Below, in pieces: positions 52,276 through 61,866 of a stretch of 64,000 bases of DNA (position 1 is its first letter; each line of letters opens with the position of its first letter). Where the stretch lies: positions 426,001 through 490,000 of the forward strand of contig NZ_JAJEJQ010000003.1 of the NCBI RefSeq assembly GCF_021390575.1, written 5' to 3'. The position numbers and the translations under genes were made by a program. The notes under the pieces were generated by a model. The model made no database searches. It was not told where the DNA came from and saw only the letters and a program-made list of their open reading frames with translations. This DNA is from Paraburkholderia adhaesiva. Its GTDB lineage: Bacteria; Pseudomonadota; Gammaproteobacteria; Burkholderiales; Burkholderiaceae.

Positions 52276-52578
52276 TTAGTGGGCGACCGGCGACTTTACG
52301 CTCGGGGTAGCCAGCGAGTTGTTGTTCGGGAGAGCATTGAGGGGCGGCGTAGAACTGGTGGTCGTGTTCGACATACCCGGGTTCTGCGACCCGGCGCCCA
52401 TGCCGCTGTCCGTGTTGGCGGTGCCGGGCATGCCGTAACCGCTTGTTGCTCCCTTCATCTGGTTCGTCGGGCTAGCCATATTGCTGTCGTTTTGCCCTCC
52501 TCCCGCCTGGGCATAAGCGCCACCCGACAGCGCGAATGCGGCGACGGCCGCGATTAATGTGCTAATTGCCTTACTCAT
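52276..52578 (-). CDS. Small secreted Ser/Thr/Asn/Gly-rich protein, 100 residues
   Basis: Signal peptide MSKAISTLIAAVAAFALSGGAYA, then a low-complexity mature part rich in Asn, Ser, Gly, Met and Thr (GMPGTANTDSGMGAG, NNNSLATPSVKSPVAH). No domain or cysteine. A purine-rich AAGGAGGG lies just before the start, supporting translation. Probably a periplasmic small protein of Burkholderiales type; function unknown. Confidence 0.7.
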   Translation of the reverse strand: MSKAISTLIAAVAAFALSGGAYAQAGGGQNDSNMASPTNQMKGATSGYGMPGTANTDSGMGAGSQNPGMSNTTTSSTPPLNALPNNNSLATPSVKSPVAH

Positions 52579-52887
52579 GTTTCGACCCTCCTTAAGCGGA
52601 CTGCAATGAAGACGCAGACGTCACAGCCTGCGTCGAGAAAAGCAGCAATCAACGTGCCCTTAAAGCGGCAAGTGCGTGAAGTCGGTGTCGACGTATTGTC
52701 GACGATCTGTACCTGAATTCACCGACCGAAACTGGCCGGGATAAGTATGGACAATGGTGGGAATTGTAGTCGCCTCTACGTTTGTCCGTGCGAGCGCGCC
52801 CGAGGCATCGCGCTTGAGTCGGGCGGGACAATTCGAGTCTTGCTTCGCCGTTAACGCAAGCGGCGACGGGTGGGCTACAAGCGGCTC
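52579..52887. other. 309-bp gap, promoter of the small secreted protein; no gene seen
   Basis: Contains a GTCGAC-GTATT-GTCGAC inverted repeat near 52686-52702. Nothing else could be supported. Confidence 0.35.
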
Positions 52888-53355
52888 TCAGCGGGCCCCG
52901 CTGCCCGGCGAGCCGTGACGTGCCAGGAACCGGTCGAGTTGACCCGCAAACGCGTTGCTGTCGCGCGTGGTGAACGGCGCAGGGCCGCCCGTCTCGACGC
53001 CGGTGCTGCGCAGTTGGTCCATCACGTCGCGCATTGTCAGGCGTTCCTGGATGTTTTCGCGTGTAAACCAGTTTCCGCGCGGATCGAGCGCATGGGCGCC
53101 CTTTTCGAGCACAGCAGCGGCGAGCGGTATGTCTGCGGTGATGACAAGGTCGCCCGACGTGGCCAATTCGACGATGCGGGCATCGGCAGCATCGAAACCC
53201 GAGGGAACCTGAATCGCCTTGATGAACGGCGACGGCGGCGTGCGCAAGTACTGATTCGCGACCAGCGTTACGCAGACCTCTACGCGTCGCGCGGCCCGGA
53301 ATAGCATGTCCTTGACGACGGCAGGGCAAGCGTCGGCGTCAACAAGCATCTGCAT
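52888..53355 (-). CDS. YaiI/YqxD-family (DUF188) protein
   Basis: A 155-residue protein with the family start MLVDADACPAVVKDMLFRAA (the second residue after Met here is Gln), then VPSGFDAADARIVELA and GDLVITADIPLAAAVLEKGA. The conserved Asp cluster resembles PIN-like nuclease folds, but no activity is established for the family as far as I know. Start at 53355; the longer frame is not needed. Confidence 0.88.
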   Translation of the reverse strand: MQMLVDADACPAVVKDMLFRAARRVEVCVTLVANQYLRTPPSPFIKAIQVPSGFDAADARIVELATSGDLVITADIPLAAAVLEKGAHALDPRGNWFTRENIQERLTMRDVMDQLRSTGVETGGPAPFTTRDSNAFAGQLDRFLARHGSPGSGAR

Positions 53356-53415
53356 GAGGGGGACCCCGGAGAATAAACCGCGATCATATAGCAAGGCCGG
53401 TTGCCTGCAAGAAGC

Positions 53416-53450
53416 CAGAGCGCCGCCTCGCTTTGCTGCGCGGCGCTCTG
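53416..53450. terminator. 11-bp hairpin downstream of the aldo/keto reductase gene
   Basis: CAGAGCGCCGC (53416-53426) pairs with GCGGCGCTCTG (53440-53450) around a 13-nt loop, 19 bp after the reductase stop codon on the minus strand. No pronounced T-tract. Confidence 0.5.
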
Positions 53451-53468
53451 TTCCTGGCTCGTGACCTT

Positions 53469-54464
53469 TTACCAGCGCTGGTGGACGTGGGGTGCGATAA
53501 GGCGCTCGTAAACTTCACGGGCGCGTTGCATGACCTCATCCGGCAGGGGAGCCAGGCCCGCAGCCGAGACATTCGACGCCGACTGGGCCGCGTTTTTACT
53601 GCCCGGGATGATGACGGAGACCGCCTCCTCCATGAGAATCCAGCGAAGCGCCATCTGCGCCATGGTGGCCCCTGCCGGCACGAGACTGCGCAACTCGTCG
53701 ACCGCTTTCAACGCGATGTCATAAGGCACACCGGAGAACGTTTCGCCGACGTCGAACGCCTCGCCATGGCGATTGAAAGCGCGGTGGTCGTCCGACGCGA
53801 AAACCGAATCCGCGGACATTTTGCCCGTCAGCATGCCGCTCGCCAGCGGGACGCGCGCAATGACTGCAACGTTTTTCTTTTGCGCCTCGCGGAAAAACAA
53901 GTGGGCGGGGCGCTGACGAAACATGTTGTAGATAATCTGGACCGAAACCACATTGGGGTACTCGATCGCCTTCAGCGCTTCCTCGACCTTTTCGACCGAC
54001 ACGCCGTAAAAGCGGATCTTGCCCGCGGCGACAAAGTCGTCCATCGCCTCGAACACCTCAGGACGGTAATAAACCTCCGTCGGCGGGCAATGCAATTGCA
54101 CCAGGTCGAGCGTATCGACGCCCAGGTTCGAAAGGCTCCGGTCGATGAAACCCTCAAGCTCACGTTTGTTCGTGTAGCCACTGGTTACGTGCGGGTTGAG
54201 TCGACGTCCGAGCTTGGTCGCTACGAACGGGCGCTCGCCGCCGCGTTGCCGCAACACGTCCCGGATGATCCGCTCCGAGCGGCCGTCGCCGTAGACGTCT
54301 GCCGTGTCGATGAAATTGACGCCGCTATCGAGCGCGGCATTCAGCGCAGCCTTGGCGTCGTCTTCGGCGACATCGCCCCACGCGCCGCCTATCGCCCATG
54401 CACCAAAACCGATTTCTGATACATTCCAGTTGGTACGGCCAAATTTTCTCTTCGACAGCGTCAT
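53469..54464 (-). CDS. Aldo/keto reductase
   Basis: A 331-residue (beta/alpha)8 oxidoreductase: FGAWAIGGAWGDV, FIDTADVYGDGRSERIIRDVL (Asp and Tyr), VATKLGRR (Lys), LVQLHCPP (His) and IIPGSKNAAQ for NADPH binding. The substrate cannot be told. The start MTLSKRKFGRTNW at 54464 is the usual N-terminus. Its upstream region shares a GACGTTAGCG decamer with the xylanase operator, so joint sugar-linked control is possible but unproven. Confidence 0.88.
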   Translation of the reverse strand: MTLSKRKFGRTNWNVSEIGFGAWAIGGAWGDVAEDDAKAALNAALDSGVNFIDTADVYGDGRSERIIRDVLRQRGGERPFVATKLGRRLNPHVTSGYTNKRELEGFIDRSLSNLGVDTLDLVQLHCPPTEVYYRPEVFEAMDDFVAAGKIRFYGVSVEKVEEALKAIEYPNVVSVQIIYNMFRQRPAHLFFREAQKKNVAVIARVPLASGMLTGKMSADSVFASDDHRAFNRHGEAFDVGETFSGVPYDIALKAVDELRSLVPAGATMAQMALRWILMEEAVSVIIPGSKNAAQSASNVSAAGLAPLPDEVMQRAREVYERLIAPHVHQRW

Positions 54465-54853
54465 TTGAGTTTTCGTCCTGTGTTTTGCGAAATTCGACGT
54501 TAGCGCTTCAGTCGGCCACGTTACATCCGTTCCGGCCATCTTTCGTTAGATAGTGTAGCAAGCATGCGACGCATCTAGTCGTGATGTCTGTGTCCGAATC
54601 CATGCATGCACGAAGTGTCGAATAACCGATCTTCGCAGAGTTTCGGGGAAGGAGGGGCGGTTGCAGGACGCTCGGATACCGGCGGGCGCGTTGCTCTTTT
54701 TGAAGCGTGACGGTCATTCGAGGCGCTTTCTTCCCTTTGTGCAGTGCGATTCTTCCGGTGAATGGCCTAAGGCAAAATAAACGCGGAAGTCACGCGCGAC
54801 CGGCGGCATCGCACGCGCTTGCGTCGCGCCAATCAGACGCGAGGATATGTGCC
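54465..54853. other. 389-bp divergent gap, no gene seen
   Basis: Between the aldo/keto reductase and lipoprotein genes. Holds GACGTTAGCG at 54496-54505; the remainder shows no supported feature. Confidence 0.4.
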
Positions 54854-55180
54854 ATGGAAAACCTTCTGAGAAGTCGCACGATGCTAGCTGCGTTGGTGTT
54901 CGTGCTGACTGGGTGTGCCGTCGGCGGTGTGCCACAAGGCATGACACAAAGCGGGACCCATCTGAGCCCAACGGAATGCCGTGATCTTGCGGCGCTTAGA
55001 AACAACGCGCCTCCGACAAAGCAGCTAAACCAGAGCGAGCTTTCGGCCCTGAGGAAAGCGGGCTACAACCCTTCACCATGGAACGACGATCCGTACTATC
55101 CAGATGATCTCCACGCGGCGCAGCGCATCGTCGACCATTGGTTCGTGACGGAGTGTCCGCAGTTTCTTCAACCGGGGTGA
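54854..55180 (+). CDS. Small lipoprotein with DUF4148-like C-terminus
   Basis: A 108-residue protein with signal sequence and lipobox LTGC (residues 18-21). The C-terminal half, SALRKAGYNPSPWNDDPYYP then LHAAQRIV, resembles DUF4148 proteins of Burkholderiales (L-x-AGYNP ... YPxDIQAAQ). Two more cysteines may form a disulfide. Function unknown. Start at 54854 gives a proper lipoprotein signal; no strong ribosome site. Confidence 0.7.
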   Translation: MENLLRSRTMLAALVFVLTGCAVGGVPQGMTQSGTHLSPTECRDLAALRNNAPPTKQLNQSELSALRKAGYNPSPWNDDPYYPDDLHAAQRIVDHWFVTECPQFLQPG

Positions 55181-55210
55181 GAGGCTCCGAAGCCAATACT
55201 GGGCAGGGCG

Positions 55211-56890
55211 TCAGATTCGATTGATCAACCGCTCCCGTAATTCTCGGCGCAGCACTTTGCCGACCGGCGTTTTCGGCAGATCGTTGACGAACACCACCTG
55301 CTTCGGCACTTTGTAAGCGGCGAGGCTCGTCCGCGCAAACGCGATCACTTCCGACTCGTTCAGCGCCGGCTCCTTTTTCACCACGAAGGCGACGGGCGCC
55401 TCGCCGCATTGTGAATCCGCCATGCCGACCACTGCGACCTCCAGAATGCCGGGATGCTGGAAGAGCACGCCCTCCACCTCGTTGGGGTAGACGTTGAAGC
55501 CGGAGACCAGAATCATGTCCTTCTTGCGGTCGACAATCCTGATCACGCCACGCTCGTCCATGATTCCAATATCGCCGGTGGCGAAAAATCCATCCGTGCC
55601 GATTACACGCGCAGTGTCCTCCGGCCGGTTGAAGTAGCCTTGCATGATGCTGGGCCCTGCGACGCAAATTTCGCCTGGCGTACCCGCGCTGACCGCCTCG
55701 CCGCTTTCATCGCGGATTTCAATGCGCACGGAAGGCAGCGGCACGCCGATCGTCCCTTCAAAGGCAGTCTGTGTCACAGGATTGGCCGTCACTGCGCCGG
55801 CGGCTTCCGATAGCCCGTAGACTTCCAGCACCGGGCATCCTGTGAGCTTTTGCCAGCGCTCGGCAACTGCTGGCTGCGTCGCGGTGCCGCCCCCGAAGGT
55901 GCTACGCAATGCCGAGAAATCGAGCGCGCTGAAGTCCTTGTTGTTCATTAACGCCGTAAATAGCGTGTTAAGTCCGCCCACGGTGGTTGGCCGGTGTGCT
56001 GCAAAATCCTTCACGAGAGCGGGAATATCGCGTGGGTTCATCACCAGAACGCAGCGGGTGCCCATATAAAACGAGGTCAGACATTGGCACACAAGGCCCG
56101 CGACGTGATACAGGGGAAATGCGACGAGCGTGATTTCGCCGCTCGGCCGGGACGCCGGCTTAAGCCAGGCGGAAAACATCACCACATCCGCGAGCAGGTT
56201 GCCGTGAGTCAGCACGGCTCCTTTTGGCTCGCCTGTCGTGCCGCCGGTGTATTGCAGGAAAGCTCTTGTCTCGTGGTTAAGTGCCGGCCTGGTGAAGTCC
56301 GCGGCCGCACGCGCGGTCATGGCGGTCCTGAAGGCGATCGCACCGGTGATCGTCCAGTCCGGGACAAGTTTTTTTCTTTTTCGAACGACGTAGTCGACAA
56401 GGACTGATTTCGGGAAGTTTTGCATCTCCGCCACGCGCGCGACGATAACGTGCTCAATGGGGACATGGGCGAGCGCCTGCTCGACGGTGGCGGCGGCAAT
56501 CTCCATCACGACGATCGCACGCGCACCGGAATCCTTGAGCAGATTCGCCAGTTCCGGCGCGGTGTAGAGCGGATTGACGTTGACGATGGTGAGACCGGCC
56601 CGGAGTGCAGCAAACATCGCGATGGGGTGCTGCAACGAGTTCGGCAACATGAGCGCGATGCGGTCGCCCGGCTTCAGACCAAGGTCTTTCTGGAAATAGG
56701 CGGCAAGGCGGGCGGAGTTTTCGTCCAGCTGGCGGTATGTGAGATCCACGCCGAACTGGTGAAAGGCGATCTTGTTGCCGAAGCGATCGACGACCTGTTC
56801 CAGGAAGGCCGCCATTGACGGGTAATCATCGAGGTCGATGTCCGCCGCAACGCCGTCGGGATATTGCGAAAGCCAAGGCAAGTTTGACAT
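55211..56890 (-). CDS. Long-chain fatty-acid--CoA ligase (FadD-type AMP-forming)
   Basis: A 559-residue adenylate-forming enzyme: P-loop FLQYTGGTTGEPKGAVLTHGN, YGLSEAAGAVT, GFFATGDIGIMDERG and the C-terminal lysine in LPKTPVGKVLRREL. It activates fatty acids to acyl-CoA for beta-oxidation. The start MSNLPWLSQYPDGV at 56890 has GGAGAA. The frame stays open 372 bases further upstream, but that part has no ligase similarity. No adjacent beta-oxidation genes. Confidence 0.92.
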   Translation of the reverse strand: MSNLPWLSQYPDGVAADIDLDDYPSMAAFLEQVVDRFGNKIAFHQFGVDLTYRQLDENSARLAAYFQKDLGLKPGDRIALMLPNSLQHPIAMFAALRAGLTIVNVNPLYTAPELANLLKDSGARAIVVMEIAAATVEQALAHVPIEHVIVARVAEMQNFPKSVLVDYVVRKRKKLVPDWTITGAIAFRTAMTARAAADFTRPALNHETRAFLQYTGGTTGEPKGAVLTHGNLLADVVMFSAWLKPASRPSGEITLVAFPLYHVAGLVCQCLTSFYMGTRCVLVMNPRDIPALVKDFAAHRPTTVGGLNTLFTALMNNKDFSALDFSALRSTFGGGTATQPAVAERWQKLTGCPVLEVYGLSEAAGAVTANPVTQTAFEGTIGVPLPSVRIEIRDESGEAVSAGTPGEICVAGPSIMQGYFNRPEDTARVIGTDGFFATGDIGIMDERGVIRIVDRKKDMILVSGFNVYPNEVEGVLFQHPGILEVAVVGMADSQCGEAPVAFVVKKEPALNESEVIAFARTSLAAYKVPKQVVFVNDLPKTPVGKVLRRELRERLINRI

Positions 56891-57696
56891 TTCGTTCTCC
56901 GCTGCGGACTGCTTCGATGTTTGTTGTCGCCACTTCGATTCGATGTCTTCCAGCGAGGCTTCCTGGCGTTGCACGGGAACGGGCAACACCCCAGGCCCGC
57001 AGGTGGCATCGAACATCAAAGATGGTGATTCTGCGAAGATCGGAATTCGCGGCGAATTGTTGATAACGACAATCGCACTGCGCGATCCGTTTGCTCGGTA
57101 AGCCAGACGACCTTCAATCCGGACTCCCAGCGTATTCTCGCCATGACAATTCCAAGTGTGCTTTAGCGAACATACGCGTACGATCGGATGCGTAATCACG
57201 CGCGAAGGTCCAATGCTGGATCGCAGCGGGCGCCTCGATGAGCGCCTCAACTTCTCGAGCAATCGTTCTCACCCGAGATGCTGTCCAATTGCCTTCGACA
57301 ATATGGTCAATGCGGTAAGCGCCTGCGAATCAAGCGGTTGGCTGCGTGTGCGCGTTCCGTACAACGCATCGCTATCCGTCACCCGGCGCCCGCGAAAATG
57401 GTGATGCCGAATGCCTGACGACGAACCGCCGGCATGCACCGGGTCGCGACATAATTTTCGAACGTGGTATGTAATGCTCCGATAGTCATTCGATCGGCAC
57501 GTAAAGCAGCACCGTGTATGCGGACGCTAGGCCTTCCTTGCTTTTGCGCGTCGTTTGCAAACAATTTCTTCGCAACGGAAATAGCGCCGCCAGCGGATCT
57601 TGCCAAGCCGGGGCAAAGCGGACTGATCCTGCAGTGCGGTGTCAAAGGCGCAGCCATTCGGTTGCCCCGTCCTGGAAGTAAAACGGCGGAGGGGAT
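56891..57696. other. 806-bp divergent gap, no supported gene
   Basis: Between fadD-like and antiporter genes. An open minus-strand frame up to 57262 is continuous with the ligase but not ligase-like. Other frames (57464-57700 plus, 57379-57714 minus) lack ribosome sites. Large for a promoter region; it may hold decayed sequence. Confidence 0.4.
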
Positions 57697-59160
57697 ATGA
57701 GCGACGCAACGCACGGGTTCGACGCAGCAGGTGAAAGTAGAGACTCAGATGGTTTAAATCTGGGTGCGCTCGTCGCGTTGGTGGTCGGCTCGATGATTGG
57801 GGGCGGTATTTTTTCGTTGCCGCAAAACATGGCCGCATCTGCGGGCGTTGGGGCCGTTCTGATCGGCTGGGTCATCACGGCCTTCGGCATGTTGGCGCTT
57901 GCCCTGGTATTTCAGACCCTCGCAACCCGCAAGCCGCACCTCGACGGCGGCGTCTACGCATACGCCAAGGCGGGATTTGGCAACTACATGGGATTTTCCT
58001 CGGCGTGGGGTTACTGGATCTGCGCGTGGCTCGGCAACGTTGGGTATTACGTGCTGCTCTTCAGCACGCTCGGCTACTTCTTCCCCATATTTGGCGAAGG
58101 CAATACGGTGACCGCCATCGTGTGTGCCTCAGTCCTGCTCTGGAGCGTCCACTTTCTGGTGCTGCGCGGTATCAAGGAGGCGAGCTTCGTCAACCAGATC
58201 ACGACGATCGGGAAACTCGTCCCGCTCTTCCTGTTCATCCTTCTCTGTCTCGTCGCGTTCAGGATGGATGTGTTCTCCGCCGATATCTGGGCGCGAGCGA
58301 ATCCGGCACTGGGGAGCGTGCACGATCAGGTCCGTAACATGATGCTGGTCACGGTCTGGGTGTTTGTTGGCATAGAAGGCGCGACCGTTTTCTCGGCACG
58401 TGCTGCCGATCGTAAAAGCGTCGGCAAGGCGACGGTGATTGGCTTTTTCGTCGTTCTGCTCGTGCTGGTGCTGGTCAATGTGCTGGCGCTCGGAATCATG
58501 ACCCAGGAGCAGCTTGCCGGGCTGAAGAACCCGTCGATGGCAGGCGTGCTCCAGCACGTGATCGGACATTGGGGAGTGGTGCTGGTGAGCGTGGGTCTCG
58601 CCATTTCGCTTTCCGGTGCACTGCTGTCGTGGGTCATGCTGTGTGCCGAGATACTGTACTCGGCCGCGCGCGACAGCATGATGCCTGCTTTCCTGCGCAA
58701 GGAAAACGCGAAGAAGGTACCGGCGAACGCGTTGTGGCTGACCAACGGCATGGTGCAGATCTTTCTGCTGATCACGCTTGCGTCGAAAGGCACCTATCTC
58801 TCGTTGATCTATCTCGCCACCTCGATGATTCTTGTGCCTTACTTCTGGTCGGCGGCCTATGCGTTACTGCTGGCGATCCGCGGCGAGACCTACGAATTGT
58901 CGGAGAAGGACCGTCGCAGGGACTTGATGATTGCAGCCGTTGCGGTTCTCTACGCGATCTGGCTGCTTTATGCGAGCGGAGCCAAATATCTTCTTCTTGC
59001 TTCGCTGCTTTATGCGCCGAGCGTCATCCTGTTCGCCAAGGCGCGGCGGGAAGCAGGGCAGCCGGTGTTCACCCATATCGAGAGGGCCGTATTTGCAGGG
59101 GTCCTCATCGCGGCTGTATCGGCGGGTTTCGGCCTGTATCGAGGGGTGCTAACGCTTTGA
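57697..59160 (+). CDS. Basic amino acid/polyamine antiporter (APC family, ArcD-like)
   Basis: A 487-residue inner-membrane protein with about 12 helices. GSMIGGGIFSLPQNMA in helix 1 is the substrate-binding unwound motif of APC exchangers, and VFVGIEGATVFSARAADRKSVGKATVIGF in helix 6/loop is typical of arginine:ornithine or similar antiporters. No arginine-deiminase genes follow, so the exchanged pair is uncertain. GGAGGGG ribosome site. Confidence 0.9.
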   Translation: MSDATHGFDAAGESRDSDGLNLGALVALVVGSMIGGGIFSLPQNMAASAGVGAVLIGWVITAFGMLALALVFQTLATRKPHLDGGVYAYAKAGFGNYMGFSSAWGYWICAWLGNVGYYVLLFSTLGYFFPIFGEGNTVTAIVCASVLLWSVHFLVLRGIKEASFVNQITTIGKLVPLFLFILLCLVAFRMDVFSADIWARANPALGSVHDQVRNMMLVTVWVFVGIEGATVFSARAADRKSVGKATVIGFFVVLLVLVLVNVLALGIMTQEQLAGLKNPSMAGVLQHVIGHWGVVLVSVGLAISLSGALLSWVMLCAEILYSAARDSMMPAFLRKENAKKVPANALWLTNGMVQIFLLITLASKGTYLSLIYLATSMILVPYFWSAAYALLLAIRGETYELSEKDRRRDLMIAAVAVLYAIWLLYASGAKYLLLASLLYAPSVILFAKARREAGQPVFTHIERAVFAGVLIAAVSAGFGLYRGVLTL

Positions 59161-59388
59161 TGCCGAAGCATCGCGTCGCGCGACACGCCTTTTCGCCGCG
59201 GAAAATGAAGTCTTGCTTTGTCTGGTGAGCAGAGTTGGGCAGGCGAAAGCGCCTACGCGATTGAGAGCGTCACTGCGCTTGTGCTGTGCGAGGTTGCGGC
59301 GCGCGGTTTCGGCATGCGAGCGCTGAATTCCACCGCGAGTCACATTCGCAAACAGTCGAGACGTGACTGGATCAGAAGGAGGGCAAAA

Positions 59389-59778
59389 ATGAACCGGGCG
59401 ATCAAGCAACTGACAGTTGGGGCACTCGCGGTCTGGGTGGCCACGATTTCCAATGCGGCTCCGCAATTCGAATCGCTAGGACACATCGTCGACGGAAACA
59501 TGTATCGAGGCTTTTCATCCGCGGCGAAAGTAACCTATGTGGCGGGCGTTTTCGACGGTGTGCTGGTTACAGGTGCGTTGGGTGATGTCGACGAGAGTCT
59601 CCTCGCGATCAAAAAATGCACGATGCACATGAAACTGGGCCAGTTAAATACGATCGTTGAGGCGTACATCGAGAAAAACCCGTCGCAATGGGGGGATTCG
59701 ATGAGCAAAATTGTCATGAACGCAGTGGGCGAGGCCTGCAAGGATCGTGGCATAGCGATTTTGCCGGAAGACGGGTAG
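59389..59778 (+). CDS. Secreted Rap1a/Tai-like (immunity-family) protein
   Basis: A 129-residue protein with signal peptide ending ISNAA. The mature part has YVAGVFDGV, then KKCTMHMKLGQLNTIVEAYI and a final VGEACKDRG; the pair of cysteines and the N..IV..Y...P pattern resemble Rap1a/Tai periplasmic immunity proteins, which neutralise type VI amidase effectors. No effector or T6SS gene is adjacent, so an immunity role is not supported by context. AGGAGGG before ATG. Confidence 0.65.
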   Translation: MNRAIKQLTVGALAVWVATISNAAPQFESLGHIVDGNMYRGFSSAAKVTYVAGVFDGVLVTGALGDVDESLLAIKKCTMHMKLGQLNTIVEAYIEKNPSQWGDSMSKIVMNAVGEACKDRGIAILPEDG

Positions 59779-59791
59779 TTTCAAACAAGAG

Positions 59792-59875
59792 GTGACTAGC
59801 GACGCCAAGGTCTACGCGCGGGAAATGATGGCTGGCAAAGATCTCATCGCGGCTGATTGCGTGCTGACGTTTTAA
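59792..59875 (+). other. Short coding-like fragment after the Rap1a/Tai-like gene
   Basis: A 27-codon frame starting with GTG and reading VTSDAKVYAREMMAGKDLI then AADCVLTF before a stop. It is compositionally protein-like and open a few codons upstream, but too short to identify. It may be the tail of a deleted gene or a small peptide gene (AGAGGTG could be a ribosome site but is too close). Confidence 0.3.
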
Positions 59876-59900
59876 CCTCGCCTGCCTTCGGCGCGACCGT

Positions 59901-60368
59901 CTAATAGGCGCCTCCGGTATCGATCGTCAGATAGAGCATGTCATGCTCAAGGAGCCGGATGAAATGCTCGTCCTCCTGAAAGAGCTCTTCCAGGAGATCG
60001 CTGTTGGAAACCACGCCGATGACGCGCCCGGATTCGATAACGGGTAGATGCCGGATCCGCTTTGTATGCATCAATCCGAGACACTCGTCGCAGGTATGCT
60101 CGGGCGTCACATAAAACACCTGTGTGGTCATGATGTCGCCAACCCTGGTGTTGGCGGCGTCGCGGCCGAGCACCTCGACTTTGCGAGCGTAGTCGCGCTG
60201 AGACAGGACACCGACAAGATTGCTGCCCTGCAGCACCAACACGGTCGTCACATCCTTGTCGGCCATCAGATGCAACGCGGTAAGGACCGTGTCATCGGGG
60301 CTGACCGAAATAACCTCCCTCGCGTTCGCGGACAGAATTTGCCGTGCCGTTTTCCTTTCCTTTTTCAT
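59901..60368 (-). CDS. Two-CBS-domain protein
   Basis: A 155-residue cytosolic protein made of tandem CBS domains: first about 15-72 (VISVSPDDTVLTALHLMADKD, LVGVLSQRDYARKV), second about 82-140 (VFYVTPEHTCDECLGLMHTKR, VIGVVSNSDLLEELF). Such pairs bind adenosyl nucleotides and sense energy or redox state. No attached enzyme domain. The start at 60368 has GGAGG; a Met four codons upstream lacks it. Confidence 0.9.
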   Translation of the reverse strand: MKKERKTARQILSANAREVISVSPDDTVLTALHLMADKDVTTVLVLQGSNLVGVLSQRDYARKVEVLGRDAANTRVGDIMTTQVFYVTPEHTCDECLGLMHTKRIRHLPVIESGRVIGVVSNSDLLEELFQEDEHFIRLLEHDMLYLTIDTGGAY

Positions 60369-60807
60369 GACCGCCTCCATACCGAAAGGGCAGCACGTAC
60401 GGACTCGGCCTGAGCAAAGCAAGATCGGAATTCGATCACCCAGGTCCGTCACGGCTGGCCAATCTTTTCGTCTTTCTTGAATCGCAGTGTAGATTGTTTG
60501 GCCTTGGTGGAAGCTGCAAATTACCTTGTGGCTCATACCGAAGGACACGCCGCGTCCGGTCAATCCCGGCTGGAACTCGCTGCTCGAATAATGGCCGTCA
60601 TGGATCGACTGATGCAGCGCACAAAGACAGCGATCTTGTTCCTCGCGCTGCGCACGAAAGACGGTTCACATCGACGTCCTACAATGAACCGTGGTCGCGC
60701 ATCCCACGAGGCCGTCGCACCGGGATTGCGCATCGCAGTGCCCCGTTCCAGCCGCGTGCGGCGTGCAGGCATACCGCACGGTTCCTCCCTTTTCCAAGGA
60801 GCAGACG
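60369..60807. other. 439-bp divergent gap, no gene seen
   Basis: Between the CBS and alcohol-dehydrogenase genes. Small frames present, none supported. Confidence 0.4.
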
Positions 60808-61827
60808 ATGCGAAAGATGCAGGTGGTGCAAGTGGCAAAGCCCGGTGGGCCGCTGGAGCTGGTCGAGCGCGACGTGCCCGAGCCGCCCGAGGGGCATGTC
60901 CTTGTCAAGGTGCACGCATGCGGGATCTGCCACAGCGATTCGCTCACGAAGGAAGGCCAGTGGCCGGGCCTGCAATTTCCGCGCGTGCCGGGACACGAGA
61001 TTGCAGGCGTGATCGAGAAGCTGGGTCCGCGTGTCGAGGACTGGCAGGTCGGGCAGCGTATCGGCGTGGGCTGGCACGGCGGGCATTGCGGCCATTGCGA
61101 ACACTGCCGGCACGGCGACTTCGTGCTCTGCAAGAACGGACTCATCCCTGGCATCAGCTACGACGGCGGCTACGCCGACTACATGATCGCGCCGCAGGAA
61201 GCGCTCGCGCGCATGCCCGACGATCTATCGGACGTCGACGCTGCACCGCTTCTTTGCGCGGGCATCACCACCTTTAACGCGCTGCGCAAGAGCGGCGCGC
61301 GCGCGGGCGACATCGTGGCGATCCTCGGCATTGGCGGCCTCGGCCATCTCGGTGTGCAGTATGCGCGAAAGATGGGCTTCGTCACTGTGGCCATCGCGCG
61401 CGGGCAAGACAAGGCGCCGCTCGCCACGCAGCTCGGCGCGCATCACTACATCGACAGCGCCTCGCAGAACGTAGCCGAAGCTTTGCAGGCGCTTGGCGGC
61501 GCGCGCGTGATCCTCGCGACGGCCACGAGCGGCAAGGCCATGACCGCGGCGTTGGGCGGCCTTGGCCTGAACGGCAAGTTGATCATGGTTGGCGTGTCAC
61601 AGGAGCCTGTGGAAGTGCCGATTACGCCGTTCATCATGGGCCGCCATTCGGTGCAGGGCTGGCCCTCGGGCACCGCCGCAGATTCGCAGGAGACGCTGGC
61701 GTTCAGCGCACTCTCGGGCGTGAAGCCGATGATCGAGGAGTATCCGCTTTCCCGCGCGGCCGAAGCGTATGACCGGATGATGAGCGGGAAAGCGCGTTTT
61801 CGCGTGGTGCTCAAGCCGGGCGGTTGA
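60808..61827 (+). CDS. Zinc-dependent alcohol dehydrogenase (MDR family)
   Basis: A 339-residue enzyme. Catalytic zinc: CGICHSD and GHEIAG (Cys and His-Glu). Structural zinc: four cysteines in HCGHCEHCRHGDFVLC. NAD(P) Rossmann motif GIGGLGHLGVQYARKMG at about 172. The pattern fits AdhA/YahK-like dehydrogenases for primary alcohols or aldehydes. AAGGAG ribosome site. Convergent with the LysE gene. Confidence 0.92.
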   Translation: MRKMQVVQVAKPGGPLELVERDVPEPPEGHVLVKVHACGICHSDSLTKEGQWPGLQFPRVPGHEIAGVIEKLGPRVEDWQVGQRIGVGWHGGHCGHCEHCRHGDFVLCKNGLIPGISYDGGYADYMIAPQEALARMPDDLSDVDAAPLLCAGITTFNALRKSGARAGDIVAILGIGGLGHLGVQYARKMGFVTVAIARGQDKAPLATQLGAHHYIDSASQNVAEALQALGGARVILATATSGKAMTAALGGLGLNGKLIMVGVSQEPVEVPITPFIMGRHSVQGWPSGTAADSQETLAFSALSGVKPMIEEYPLSRAAEAYDRMMSGKARFRVVLKPGG

Positions 61828-61866
61828 ATCGCAAGCACATCGGTAGCGCACGGCGTACGGCCTGGC

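Noticed and set aside
56891..57262. N-terminal extension of the FadD-type ligase to 683 residues
   Set aside because: The extension has no ligase similarity and the ATG at 56890 has a good GGAGAA site and the family N-terminus.
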